From Marivirga tractuosa DSM 4126 (GTDB taxonomy: Bacteria > Bacteroidota > Bacteroidia > Cytophagales > Cyclobacteriaceae): 64,000 nt of DNA. The stretch is taken from positions 1,674,001 to 1,738,000 of the forward strand of contig NC_014759.1 in NCBI RefSeq assembly GCF_000183425.1. The letters run 5' to 3'. Below, one piece after another: positions 9,669-17,512 of this stretch. Under the pieces are notes generated by a model, which worked only from the letters and a program-made list of their open reading frames with translations, had not been told where the DNA came from and searched no databases. Position 1 is the first letter of the stretch; every line of letters starts with the position of its first letter. Position numbers and translations under genes: made by a program.

Positions 9669-10164
9669 TTATTTTTTGCATGCTTGCTTTCAAAAATTTT
9701 CTTGAGCGAAAGAGATCAGATTTCACTTGTGCTTCGGATATTTCCAAAGTCTCTGCTATTTCCTGATAACTATTTCCTTCCACTTCTCTTAAAATGAAGA
9801 CTGTTTTTTGCTTTTCGCTCAACTGCTCCATCACTTCCTGCATAATTTTCCATTGGTCTTGCCAAAGGGAAATTGTGCCAGGGTCTTGTCCAAAAGTCTT
9901 CTCCAATTTGAGCGAATCCTGATGCTTTTGGACAGTTTTCTTCTTCCGTAATCTATCCAAGCAAATATTCTTCACAATTTGCATTGCCCAAGCCTCGGGA
10001 TTATCCACAGACTCCCAGTCTGTTCGCTTGTCCCAAATCTTGATTAAAGCTTCTTGAGTCGCATCCTTAGCTTCCTCCTCATCTTTCAGAAAAAAGAAGC
10101 CAAAGCGGAAGAGCTTATTTTTCTGGCTCAGGTAGATATTTTTAAAGTAGTTTTCTTCGCTCAT
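9631..10164 (-). CDS. RNA polymerase ECF sigma factor (sigma-70 family)
   Basis: Sigma region 2 lies at about 10-75 (FFFLKDEEEAKDATQEALI, then DNPEAWAMQIVKNICLDRLR). Region 4 lies at about 115-170 (LSEKQKTVFILREVEGNSYQ, then an HTH). I chose the ATG at 10164 (MSEENYF); an upstream ATG at 10182 adds six residues that do not look conserved. It directs RNA polymerase to a small regulon, probably including its own operon. The likely antagonist is encoded next, with overlap, followed by DUF4252-type effectors. Confidence 0.9.
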   Translation of the reverse strand: MSEENYFKNIYLSQKNKLFRFGFFFLKDEEEAKDATQEALIKIWDKRTDWESVDNPEAWAMQIVKNICLDRLRKKKTVQKHQDSLKLEKTFGQDPGTISLWQDQWKIMQEVMEQLSEKQKTVFILREVEGNSYQEIAETLEISEAQVKSDLFRSRKFLKASMQKINDHGIRKTRTMA

Positions 10165-10182
10165 TACAATAGGTAGATGCAC

Positions 10183-10580
10183 AACTGAAGTGAAAGTTAC
10201 AGAGAATTTAAATTTATTTTAATAAATATGGATTTAATGAATTATTTTACTGATAATCAGCTATATAAATATTATTTTATTTAGCTTATTTTTCTATCAA
10301 CACCCCTATAATCCCCTCAAGGGGATAATTCTCACAGATTTTATTTTAGTAGAAAGCAATAGGTTTCATCACTATTATTAAATAATACCTTTTGAAAATA
10401 TTTTTTTACTTTGATACAAATCAAATTAAAAAATAAAAACAAATTCTGTGCGTCTTCCCGCCAGCTGGCGGGGGCTAAGGGGGGTGTCTTATTGGCTATG
10501 ATCATTTTTTTAAATCAAAATAAATATGGTAAAAACAAGCCAAAGAAGTATCTTTCGAACTTTACTATAAAATCCTCAAC
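10183..10580. repeat. Intergenic region with two GC-rich palindromes
   Basis: This 400-bp AT-rich gap holds two sharply GC-rich palindromes: ATCCCCTCAAGGGGAT (10311-10326) and CCCGCCAGCTGGCGGG (10457-10472), the latter followed by a G-rich GGGGCTAAGGGGGGTG. They stand out against the local base composition and look like dispersed extragenic repeat units. Related blocks appear at 13853-13868 and in IR-A at 14351-14364. No gene is seen. Confidence 0.5.
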
Positions 10581-11153
10581 ATGAAATTCCTTTTTAGCCT
10601 AACAATACTATTATTTTCTTTTAGTTCCTTTTCTATCGCCCAAGAAGAAAAAGCCAACCACCTCCTTTTCTGGGAAAAACTAGAGCAACATTGCGGAAAA
10701 GCATATGCTGGGAAAGTGGTCACTGCTCCGGTTCCTAAAGACTTTCAACAGCAAGATTTGGTGATGCATTTCCTTTCTTGCGGAGAGGGCCAAATAAGAA
10801 TTCCCTTTGTGGTCGGTGAAAACCGCTCCAGAACATGGGTTTTCACTTTGAATGATCAAAGTATTCAATTAAAGCATGACCATAGACATGAAGATGGAAG
10901 TCCAGACGAAATTACCATGTACGGAGGCACGAGCCCAAATACAGGATTTGCTGAATTACAATATTTCCCCGCAGATCAAGAAACGGTAGATCTTATCCCT
11001 TATGCAGCTGGAAATGTTTGGTGGGTAAGTATTACAGATTCTACTTTTACCTACAACCTTAGACGGGTAAGCAGTGATAAACCAATCAGAGTGGAATTCG
11101 ATTTGACCGAAGAAGTGGCAGCACCCGAAGCACCATGGGGTTGGGAGAAGTAA
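10581..11153 (+). CDS. Secreted protein of unknown function
   Basis: A 190-aa protein with a signal peptide ending near SIAQE (residue 21). The mature part starts HLLFWEKLEQHCGKAYAGKV, has two Cys that could pair (near residues 38 and 67), a DHRHEDGSPDEITMYGG segment, and ends APWGWEK. I recognise it only as a conserved hypothetical exported protein of Bacteroidota and can assign no enzymatic motif. It stands alone, 72 bp before the pirin gene on the same strand. Confidence 0.75.
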   Translation: MKFLFSLTILLFSFSSFSIAQEEKANHLLFWEKLEQHCGKAYAGKVVTAPVPKDFQQQDLVMHFLSCGEGQIRIPFVVGENRSRTWVFTLNDQSIQLKHDHRHEDGSPDEITMYGGTSPNTGFAELQYFPADQETVDLIPYAAGNVWWVSITDSTFTYNLRRVSSDKPIRVEFDLTEEVAAPEAPWGWEK

Positions 11154-11225
11154 TAATTTTCAGATTCTTGAAAAAACTTAGAACCGCTAATTGGAGTTTA
11201 ACAGATTTAAAATCAATCTTGTGAT

Positions 11226-12107
11226 ATGTCAAATATTTCTTTAATAATAGAAGAACGCGCTGCTGATATCGGCAATTTTATGGTAGGCAGATTGCTGCCT
11301 TTCAAGCAAAAAAGAGCTGTCGGTCCTTTTGTTTTTATAGATCATATGGGACCTGCCGCTTTAAATGATCATGAAAACTTAGATGTTCCTCCACATCCCC
11401 ATATTGGCTTATCGACCTTAACCTATCTATTTGAAGGGTCTATTATGCATAAAGACAGTATCGGGAGCGAAGTTGAAATTAAACCCGGAGCGGTCAATTG
11501 GATGACTGCTGGAAAGGGCGTTGTACATTCAGAACGAACACCAGAATATTTAAGAAATTCTGATAAGCATTTACACGGCTTACAAATTTGGGTAGCTCTC
11601 CCCAAAAGCCTGGAAAATTCAGATCCTTCCTTTACGCATATCGATGCAGATAAAATTCCACAATGGAATGAGGATGGCCTTGAAATCAAATTAATTGCTG
11701 GGAAAGCCTTTGGAAAGGAATCGCCTGTTCCCGTTCACAGCAATCTCTACTTTATTGAAATTAAAAGCAGCAAAGCGCAAAAAGTAAATATTGGCAAGGA
11801 CCTGTTTGGCGAAAGTGCTTTGTATATTTTAGAAGGAAATGTAAAAAGCGAAGGCAATCAATACAATCCCAAGCAAATCTTAATAGCTAAAGATAGCTCC
11901 TTATGCCAATTTGAAATGGACAAAAATAGCACAGTCTACATCTTTGGAGGAGAGCCTTTTCCAGAGGAACGTTATATAAACTGGAATTTTGTTTCTTCAG
12001 ATAAGGAGGTATTAAGGCAGGCTCGCCAAGACTGGATTGATAAAAAATTCCCGAAGGTTCCCGGAGATGACGGTTATGTACCGTATCCTACATTTAAATT
12101 AAAATGA
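11226..12107 (+). CDS. Pirin family protein
   Basis: A 293-aa bicupin. The N-terminal cupin has the pirin metal-site residues: PPHPHIGLST (H57, H59) and, further on, GKGVVHSE (His and Glu ligands). A C-terminal cupin ends EERYINWNFVSSDKE. Pirins bind iron; some are quercetinases, others redox-sensing regulators, and the sequence does not separate these roles. It precedes marR and an ene reductase on the same strand, a grouping that suggests a response to electrophiles or oxidants. Confidence 0.92.
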   Translation: MSNISLIIEERAADIGNFMVGRLLPFKQKRAVGPFVFIDHMGPAALNDHENLDVPPHPHIGLSTLTYLFEGSIMHKDSIGSEVEIKPGAVNWMTAGKGVVHSERTPEYLRNSDKHLHGLQIWVALPKSLENSDPSFTHIDADKIPQWNEDGLEIKLIAGKAFGKESPVPVHSNLYFIEIKSSKAQKVNIGKDLFGESALYILEGNVKSEGNQYNPKQILIAKDSSLCQFEMDKNSTVYIFGGEPFPEERYINWNFVSSDKEVLRQARQDWIDKKFPKVPGDDGYVPYPTFKLK

Positions 12108-12151
12108 TTTAAATGGATCCATAAACTTTACTCTGTAATGACCGTATTTAT

Positions 12152-12178
12152 ATTCCATGGAACATAAATCCATGGAAT
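12152..12178 (+). promoter_or_regulatory. Palindromic operator overlapping the marR start codon
   Basis: ATTCCATGGA (12152-12161) and TCCATGGAAT (12169-12178) form an inverted repeat whose half-site centres are 17 bp apart, and each half is nearly palindromic itself. The right half includes the first two bases of the marR ATG. This is the expected place for an autorepressing MarR dimer, but binding is inferred. Confidence 0.6.
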
Positions 12179-12620
12179 GCTTATGGAAATAGAAAAAATC
12201 ATAAATCATCAGTTTCAAAATGAAAGTCAAAAACTTATTGCTGAATTATTATATTCAGCTAACTGGCTAGACAATCTGATCACTAAGGCTTTAAGCCCTT
12301 TGGATATTTCGTTCCAGCAGCTGAATGTACTGCGCATCATTCATGGGCAGGCGGAAAATAAAGCCAATGTGCAGGTCATTAAGGATAGAATGATTGATGA
12401 CCGCTCCAATGTTTCCCGATTGCTCAATAAGCTATGCGAAAAGGGGCTTACTCTTAAAGATAGATGTACACAGGATCAAAGAGTGGTGTATATAGCGCTA
12501 ACTGAAAAAGGTAAAGCAGTAATGAAGAAGGGAAAAGAAAAGATGGAGCAAATTCAATTTTCATTGGACAGCAAAAATCTTCAAAAGTTAAATAATCTAT
12601 TAGAAGAACTTAGATCTTAA
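12177..12620 (+). CDS. MarR family winged-helix transcriptional regulator
   Basis: A 147-aa regulator of normal MarR length. A dimerisation helix is followed by SFQQLNVLRIIHGQ, the recognition helix region MIDDRSNVSRLLNKL (about 84-98) and the wing DRCTQDQRVVYIALTEKG. ATG codons at 12177 and 12183 both fit. It lies 31 bp before the ene reductase gene, and a perfect inverted repeat overlaps its start. It probably represses its own operon until a small electrophile or phenolic ligand binds. Confidence 0.93.
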   Translation: MLMEIEKIINHQFQNESQKLIAELLYSANWLDNLITKALSPLDISFQQLNVLRIIHGQAENKANVQVIKDRMIDDRSNVSRLLNKLCEKGLTLKDRCTQDQRVVYIALTEKGKAVMKKGKEKMEQIQFSLDSKNLQKLNNLLEELRS

Positions 12621-12651
12621 ATTCAATCAAGCAAAATTTAATTACATAAAA

Positions 12652-13761
12652 ATGAATACAAATCAAGCATTACTAAAACCTATTAAAATAGGAGATTTAA
12701 CACTAAAAAATAGAGTCATTATGGCTCCGATGACAAGAAGTAGAGCCGATAATCCTGATAAAATAGCTACTGCAGAATTACAAGGGACCTATTATCAGCA
12801 AAGAGCTTCTGCTGGATTAATCATTACTGAAGGTTCTCAAGTTTCAGAAAAGGCTGTGGGATATATTAACACACCAGGTATCCACACAAAAGCACAAACA
12901 GAAGGATGGAAAGAGGTTACCAAAATGGTGCATGATGAAGGTGGTAAAATATTTATTCAACTTTGGCATGTAGGCCGGATATCGCATCCTGATTTTCACA
13001 ATGGAGAACTACCACATGCTCCTTCAGCTCTTAATCCTGAAGCAAAATCATTTACTCCAGATGGCTTCAAAGAAACCGTTACTCCAAAAGAGATGACTGT
13101 AGAAGACATTAAGCAAACTGTACAGGATTTCAAAAATGCAGCTGCCAATGCATGGGAAGCAGGATTTGATGGAGTTGAAATTCATTCATCAAATGGTTAT
13201 TTATTGCATCAATTCTTTAGTTCTACCTCTAATATTCGTGACGATGAATATGGAGGTTCTATAGAAAACAGAGCCAAGATACTTTTTGAAATAATTGATG
13301 AGATTAAACAGGTGATGCCTGAAAACAGAATTGGATTAAGATTAAATCCTTCCTTACATGGTATTTTCGGTATGACTTTAAATGAAGAAACGATTCCAAC
13401 TTTCGATTACATCATTGAAAAATTGAATGAGTATGATTTAGCTTATTTACACTTATCAGAACCTTTCAATGATGTATCAGATGTAGAAGGAGCCGTTACT
13501 GAAATAGCCAAACGATACCGACCAATGTACAAAGGCAACTTGATGATCAACGCACATTTCGACAGGGAATCGGGTAATAAAGTAATTGAAGATGGAGATG
13601 CAGATATGGTGGCTTATGGAAAGCCTTACATCTCAAACCCTGATTTGGTAGAACGCTTTGAGAGCGGTGGTGAGCTTGCAGAATTTAACACTGATACTTT
13701 CTATACGCCTGGTTATAAAGGTTATACAGATTATCCGAAATTACAGGAAGTAGAAAATTAA
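12652..13761 (+). CDS. Old yellow enzyme family ene reductase
   Basis: A 369-aa FMN-dependent TIM-barrel enzyme. It begins KIGDLTLKNRVIMAPMTRSRA, has the substrate-binding pair in HSSNGYLLHQF (H178, N181), and then the DDEYGGSIENRAK signature. It reduces activated C=C bonds (enones, nitroalkenes) with NAD(P)H and resembles NemA or xenobiotic reductases. It is co-directional with marR at 31 bp, so expression is probably derepressed by its substrates. It is the last gene before the island; the ssrA terminator is about 115 bp downstream on the other strand. Confidence 0.95.
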   Translation: MNTNQALLKPIKIGDLTLKNRVIMAPMTRSRADNPDKIATAELQGTYYQQRASAGLIITEGSQVSEKAVGYINTPGIHTKAQTEGWKEVTKMVHDEGGKIFIQLWHVGRISHPDFHNGELPHAPSALNPEAKSFTPDGFKETVTPKEMTVEDIKQTVQDFKNAAANAWEAGFDGVEIHSSNGYLLHQFFSSTSNIRDDEYGGSIENRAKILFEIIDEIKQVMPENRIGLRLNPSLHGIFGMTLNEETIPTFDYIIEKLNEYDLAYLHLSEPFNDVSDVEGAVTEIAKRYRPMYKGNLMINAHFDRESGNKVIEDGDADMVAYGKPYISNPDLVERFESGGELAEFNTDTFYTPGYKGYTDYPKLQEVEN

Positions 13762-13874
13762 TGTTTAGTAGTTTACAATGGTTGAGCCACGTTGATGAGA
13801 ATTGAGGTGGCTTTTCTATTTTATAATTTCCTTTTTGCTCAAGGCTATTCCAAGACGGGACACCCCCTAAAACC

Positions 13875-13907
13875 AAAAAAGCCTCTTCAAATCAATGAAA
13901 AGGCTTT
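13875..13907 (-). terminator. Original ssrA terminator, displaced by the island
   Basis: Hairpin AAAGCCT..AGGCTTT with an inner TTCA/TGAA pair and a 6-nt loop. Read on the minus strand it is followed by a T-tract. It ends 4 bp from the left att core. Joining 13911 to the core at 37215 puts it directly after the tmRNA 3' end, so it is very likely the ssrA terminator, now 23 kb away. Confidence 0.8.
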
Positions 13908-13911
13908 AATT

Positions 13912-13921
13912 GTGGAGTTGG
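13912..13921 (+). other. attL core
   Basis: GTGGAGTTGG joins the displaced ssrA terminator (left) to the island's A arm, which begins CTAGACC. It is a direct repeat of the core at 37215. Confidence 0.85.
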
Positions 13922-14120
13922 CTAGACCATAAACTCTTCTATCTACCTTACTGTATTTTAATCAATTACCACTTACCTTAAAATTTTTGGTACAACTTTT
14001 AGTTAGTTTTTTGCCTCTTTCACCAACTTTCTCAGTGATTTACTTTCTCTAAGATAACACATTGAAATTGTATGATAAAATAATGAGAACTATCAAATTC
14101 TTCACTGCGTTAAATTGGAT

Positions 14121-14306
14121 ATGCAAAGATATGACAAAGTTTTAATCAACTACCGAAGACTGCAACATCGGATAGCACGTGGTGAGAGTTTATCTCCTGA
14201 TCATCAACGATATTATGATGGTGCAGGTAAGCTACTTTCTGGTATCATCAAAAATGGTAACCTTAATAGTGGTAACGGCTTAGATACCAATAATAAAAAA
14301 TTATAA
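14121..14306 (+). CDS. Small basic protein of unknown function (left IR-A copy)
   Basis: A 61-aa frame beginning MQRYDKVLINYRRLQHRI; a TTG six bases upstream could add two residues. It is basic in the first half and Asn-rich at the end. Small basic proteins next to an att site are sometimes excisionase-like, but I see no clear winged-helix or HTH signature. An identical copy lies at 34278-34463. It could also be non-coding. Confidence 0.45.
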   Translation: MQRYDKVLINYRRLQHRIARGESLSPDHQRYYDGAGKLLSGIIKNGNLNSGNGLDTNNKKL

Positions 14307-14784
14307 TATTTTATAAAATCTACTTTTAGCTAAACTTCTACTTAGAAGTTCCGCCTGTAGGCGGGCACGGGGTACTACCCCCTGCATACCCCCTCTAGTA
14401 ATGATGAGGGGATACTCCCCCCACCATTACAATGTACAAGATATCAATTAGGATTTACTAGTAATAGATGGATGTGAGATGCTGATGATTGTAAGTGTGA
14501 TGTTCTAGAATATTAAATCTTGCTTTAAATGACTTAACACTGTTATGCATATTTACATATCACTCTCACTTACTTTAAACCCAGTTTTTAACATATGATG
14601 TATAGATTGATTCTATTAGATAGACCATCTTCAAATATTGAAAATGGGTAATTAGGGGTACATTATTCTTTTCCTTTTACCCATGCACCAGTGTTTACCC
14701 ATTTTATAGTTATGAAAATGAAATACCTCATTAGAGGTGTTTTATTTGATAGTGTATAGCTTATCTTTAATTGAATAAAGTATA
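14307..14784. other. Non-coding part of IR-A with iteron-like TTACCCAT motifs
   Basis: There is no gene in 478 bp. A block near 14340-14430 is rich in C/G runs and palindromes. TTACCCAT occurs three times within about 60 bp: inverted at 14643-14651, direct at 14677-14685 and direct at 14695-14703, the last two 18 bp apart. A roughly 105-bp stretch from 14649 is repeated in diverged form at 32184-32290. An origin or nicking-site role is possible but unproven. Confidence 0.45.
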
Positions 14785-15030
14785 TCAATTTAGATTTAGA
14801 GATATTACCATTAGATCATTAGTGATACAGTATTCAAATTGATCAACATAATATTTAATCTCTTCTGGAGTAAACTCATCTACTTTCTTTACATTCTTCA
14901 TCAAATTACGATACCTGACAAATGATTGCTTATGCTCACATTCTAATATCATGTAAGCTCTTCGGAATGTAGCCAGTGAAGTGTATGCTAATCTTTCATC
15001 TGGTAGTAGGTGCATCTCTCGGATTCTCAT
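14785..15030 (-). CDS. Small protein of unknown function downstream of recombinase fragment (left IR-A copy)
   Basis: An 81-aa frame beginning MRIREMHLLPDERLAYTS; the frame extends 29 codons further upstream to a TTG at 15117, which I consider unlikely. It is predicted helical with a tail EEIKYYVDQFEYCI. It follows the recombinase remnant at 15131 on the same strand, as its identical twin follows the intact recombinase at 32899. The function is unknown; it may be an accessory of the recombinase. Confidence 0.5.
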   Translation of the reverse strand: MRIREMHLLPDERLAYTSLATFRRAYMILECEHKQSFVRYRNLMKNVKKVDEFTPEEIKYYVDQFEYCITNDLMVISLNLN

Positions 15031-15130
15031 GATAGTGTGGGTAAATAAACGTTCGGTTTTTTGGTAACTGATTAACAGGGGAGGATATATGAGTTGAAAT
15101 ACTAATTTAAGTGTCAAGTCTAATAATGAA

Positions 15131-15319
15131 TTATTTAGGAGGAGTATTATTTGCTTTCGACAGCAGTTTCTTAGCCTCTCTCAATTTATAACCATCGGTC
15201 TTACGCTTCTTAGTATCTTTTGAGCCTATTGGTCTTCCTAACTTCTTTGTTTCGGCTACTCGAGCAAGCCCTTGTTTAGTTCTTGCCACTATAGTACTAC
15301 TCTCTCCACTTTTATTGTA
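15131..15319 (-). pseudogene. C-terminal remnant of a serine recombinase
   Basis: The frame reads ..STIVARTKQGLARVAETKK and then continues into the same GRPIGSKDTKKRK..NNTPPK tail as the intact recombinase at 32899-33453. The last part is identical because it lies in IR-A. The part above 15241 is a different allele. An in-frame TGA at 15320-15322 and the lack of any start or catalytic domain show it is a fragment. It marks the scar of a second recombinase-bearing element or of gene exchange at the repeat border. Confidence 0.8.
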
Positions 15320-15435
15320 TCATTGCTTATAAAAAAGCATCGAAATAATTTAATTTATTTCAAAAGTTTGAACTTTTAATTTAATTACTAAGTTCGTTAG
15401 CTTGAAAATTTGATTCAAACCATAAAAAGGTCATC

Positions 15436-16449
15436 ATGAGAAAAATGAATTTTTTAAGAGTACTAATTTTATTGCCCTTGGCATTTACTGCTTGTACAAC
15501 TGATGAAAATAGTGACGAGGTTGTCTTGAAACTTGACCCAGTTAATTTTTCGGTTGACGAAGGTAGCTATCAAGAGCCGCTTACAATTGATCTTTCATCA
15601 GACGAAAGTGGATCTACAATACTATACAGTATTGATGCATCACTTGAAGATAATTCTCAGGTTTACAACGACCCTTTAGTGCTATCTGAAAGTGGTACGT
15701 ATATCGTACGGGCTAAGACTATCAAATCTGGATTTGAAGACAGTGACATTGTTCAGAAAACATATACATTGAATATTCAATCTAGTGCTTGCTTACTGAA
15801 GAAAATACAGCACGATGACAGATATTATGACAGTATTGTATATAATAATCAAAATAAAGTTACAGGAACTTATAGAGTTTATTCTAGTTATGTAAACTTT
15901 ACAAGACTTGATTATGATGGTGATACCGTAAAAATGTATACTTCTCGTGATAACGCCTCGATTGACAATATATCGAATTCATTCGATGAAGATGGGATGT
16001 TTGTACAGAATAGTGACAACCTACTTCAGGCAGTTCTTTTTAATGGACAAACAGACCCATATGAGGAATTTAATTATAACGAAAATAATAAATTAAATTA
16101 CGCTTTACGAGGAGAAGTATCTCCGAAAGACTCTCTTATTTTTAATTACACTGGTGAAAACTTAACAGAGATAATAGTTTTTTATCGTAGCAACGAGACT
16201 TCTGAAGTTTTCAGTGCAACGCATGATGACAAAATTAATCCGTTTTATAATAATTTCTTTCTAAGTTTACAGGCAGGAAGTGATGACGTATTTTCATATT
16301 TCAGGCTCTTTAGTCAAAATAATGTAAAATCAATCTCTAGTCAAGAGGACACCTATAATCAAACTTACATTTATAATGAATATGATTTTCCAATCACATG
16401 GACAAAAGGAGGTTTTACCTACCACTTGTCATATAATAATTGTAATTAA
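15436..16449 (+). CDS. Lipoprotein with chitobiase/FN3-like beta-sandwich domain
   Basis: A 337-aa protein with a lipobox (LAFTACTTDE). Residues about 30-115 match the chitobiase C-terminal/FN3-associated type fold (YQEPLTIDLSSDESGSTILYSID, then SGTYIVRAKTIKSGFEDSDI). The rest is beta-rich with YD/YN repeats such as FNYNENNKLNYAL, resembling the YD-type repeats of cell-surface proteins. It is probably exposed on the outer membrane. It is island cargo with its own strong terminator and no clear partner; no defence or transfer role is evident. Confidence 0.7.
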   Translation: MRKMNFLRVLILLPLAFTACTTDENSDEVVLKLDPVNFSVDEGSYQEPLTIDLSSDESGSTILYSIDASLEDNSQVYNDPLVLSESGTYIVRAKTIKSGFEDSDIVQKTYTLNIQSSACLLKKIQHDDRYYDSIVYNNQNKVTGTYRVYSSYVNFTRLDYDGDTVKMYTSRDNASIDNISNSFDEDGMFVQNSDNLLQAVLFNGQTDPYEEFNYNENNKLNYALRGEVSPKDSLIFNYTGENLTEIIVFYRSNETSEVFSATHDDKINPFYNNFFLSLQAGSDDVFSYFRLFSQNNVKSISSQEDTYNQTYIYNEYDFPITWTKGGFTYHLSYNNCN

Positions 16450-16465
16450 AAAGTCTAATCTTACT

Positions 16466-16500
16466 AAAAAAGCCTTATAAGTAGTTTATAAGGCTTTTTT
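16466..16500 (+). terminator. Strong intrinsic terminator
   Basis: A 15-bp perfect stem (AAAAAAGCCTTATAA) with loop GTAGT, then a T-tract. It starts 17 bp after the lipoprotein stop and could act on both strands. Confidence 0.85.
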
Positions 16501-16812
16501 ATTTACAAGCAGTTCCCTCTAGGTACAAAATTTACAGGTTTTAATTACCAATAAATACACTCAGTTCGATATAATGCAGGTAGGATTGAATAAGGTGAAA
16601 TTTTTAGAAGCTTAAATTATTGAAGAAAAATATAAAAAGATATAGAATGCAAAATAATTTTAAAAAAATAAGTTTTGTTACACTCCTATGATATCGTTTA
16701 TACAAATCTTCTAAACCCATCAAAGCGTATTTATCGTTATATTTGGGAGCTTTATGACATTTTTTGAATAAAAAAAAGAGTTCTACATTGTATAAAAATA
16801 AACATAAAATCA

Positions 16813-17409
16813 ATGGAGAACATAAACATCGCCTTTCAGGAAAAATCTGATTTAGTTAATTCTTTAGTGAAAAATGATGACAACGGTACAGGCATCTTAG
16901 AAAAGAAATTAATAAGTTTTTGCCTTGAAAAGAATGCCGCTCGAACTAAAGTCATTTTTGAAGATAATTTCCCAATAGAAGACAGTGAGGTAGATTTGGT
17001 GTGCAGTCATTTAAGCAAAATACAGGATGAAGTATTTTTTGATATCCATTTATTTGATTTGAATCTTGAGGGGATCACAATATCAGGAATTGAAAGAATA
17101 TTGAAATATCGATCTTATCTGATCGGATATTTAAGACAGAGAGGCTATTTGGAAAAGGAAAGTAGATATCCGAAATTTAGAATTAAATGTCATCTAATTG
17201 GAAGTTACAGCGATTGGACAGAAGAAGAGTTCAATATTATGGCTCACTTACAATCTGCTTTTGATCTCTATAACCATGAATACTATTTTAATCCATTAAA
17301 AGGACTTTGCTTTAATTCCTATCGATCTTGTGAAAAACCTGATGTTTCCAGAAAGAATGAAAATTTAGACAACTTATTAGATTGTCATTGTGACTTCAGT
17401 AAGTCATAA
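16813..17409 (+). CDS. Hypothetical protein
   Basis: A 198-aa protein with no family I recognise. It has no signal peptide or membrane segment and is rich in Glu, Asp, Ile and Phe. A cluster of Cys lies near the C-terminus (GLCFNSYRSCEKP, then DCHCDF), which could bind a metal, though the spacing is not a standard zinc finger. Codon use is AT-rich like the rest of the island. It sits between the surface lipoprotein and the convergent FRG gene. A role in the defence cargo would be guesswork. Confidence 0.6.
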   Translation: MENINIAFQEKSDLVNSLVKNDDNGTGILEKKLISFCLEKNAARTKVIFEDNFPIEDSEVDLVCSHLSKIQDEVFFDIHLFDLNLEGITISGIERILKYRSYLIGYLRQRGYLEKESRYPKFRIKCHLIGSYSDWTEEEFNIMAHLQSAFDLYNHEYYFNPLKGLCFNSYRSCEKPDVSRKNENLDNLLDCHCDFSKS

Positions 17410-17512
17410 TAATACTTCTTTAAAAAAGAATCGATGGACTTAGTCTGGTAAATTTTAGATTAACTCTTGAATTTAAATACTCATGGTTCTATTTCTATGA
17501 GCAGGAATGAAA

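Larger units (their letters stand above)
13912..15241. repeat. Left copy of 1330-bp inverted repeat IR-A
   Basis: Every position x here pairs with position 48584-x in 33343-34672. Both ORFs in the repeat are identical between the copies and the spot-checked non-coding parts match exactly. The repeat stops at 15241, inside the 3' third of the serine recombinase reading frame. It contains two small ORFs and GC-rich palindromes (for example CCGCCTGTAGGCGG at 14351-14364). Confidence 0.95.

Noticed and set aside
13685..13876. 63-codon minus-strand ORF over the end of the ene reductase gene
   Set aside because: Antisense shadow; the region is better explained by the ene reductase and the displaced ssrA terminator.
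16604..16813. 69-codon minus-strand ORF, Phe/Leu/Ile-rich
   Set aside because: It covers an AT-rich intergenic region and abuts the start of the real gene at 16813; composition is that of random AT-rich translation.
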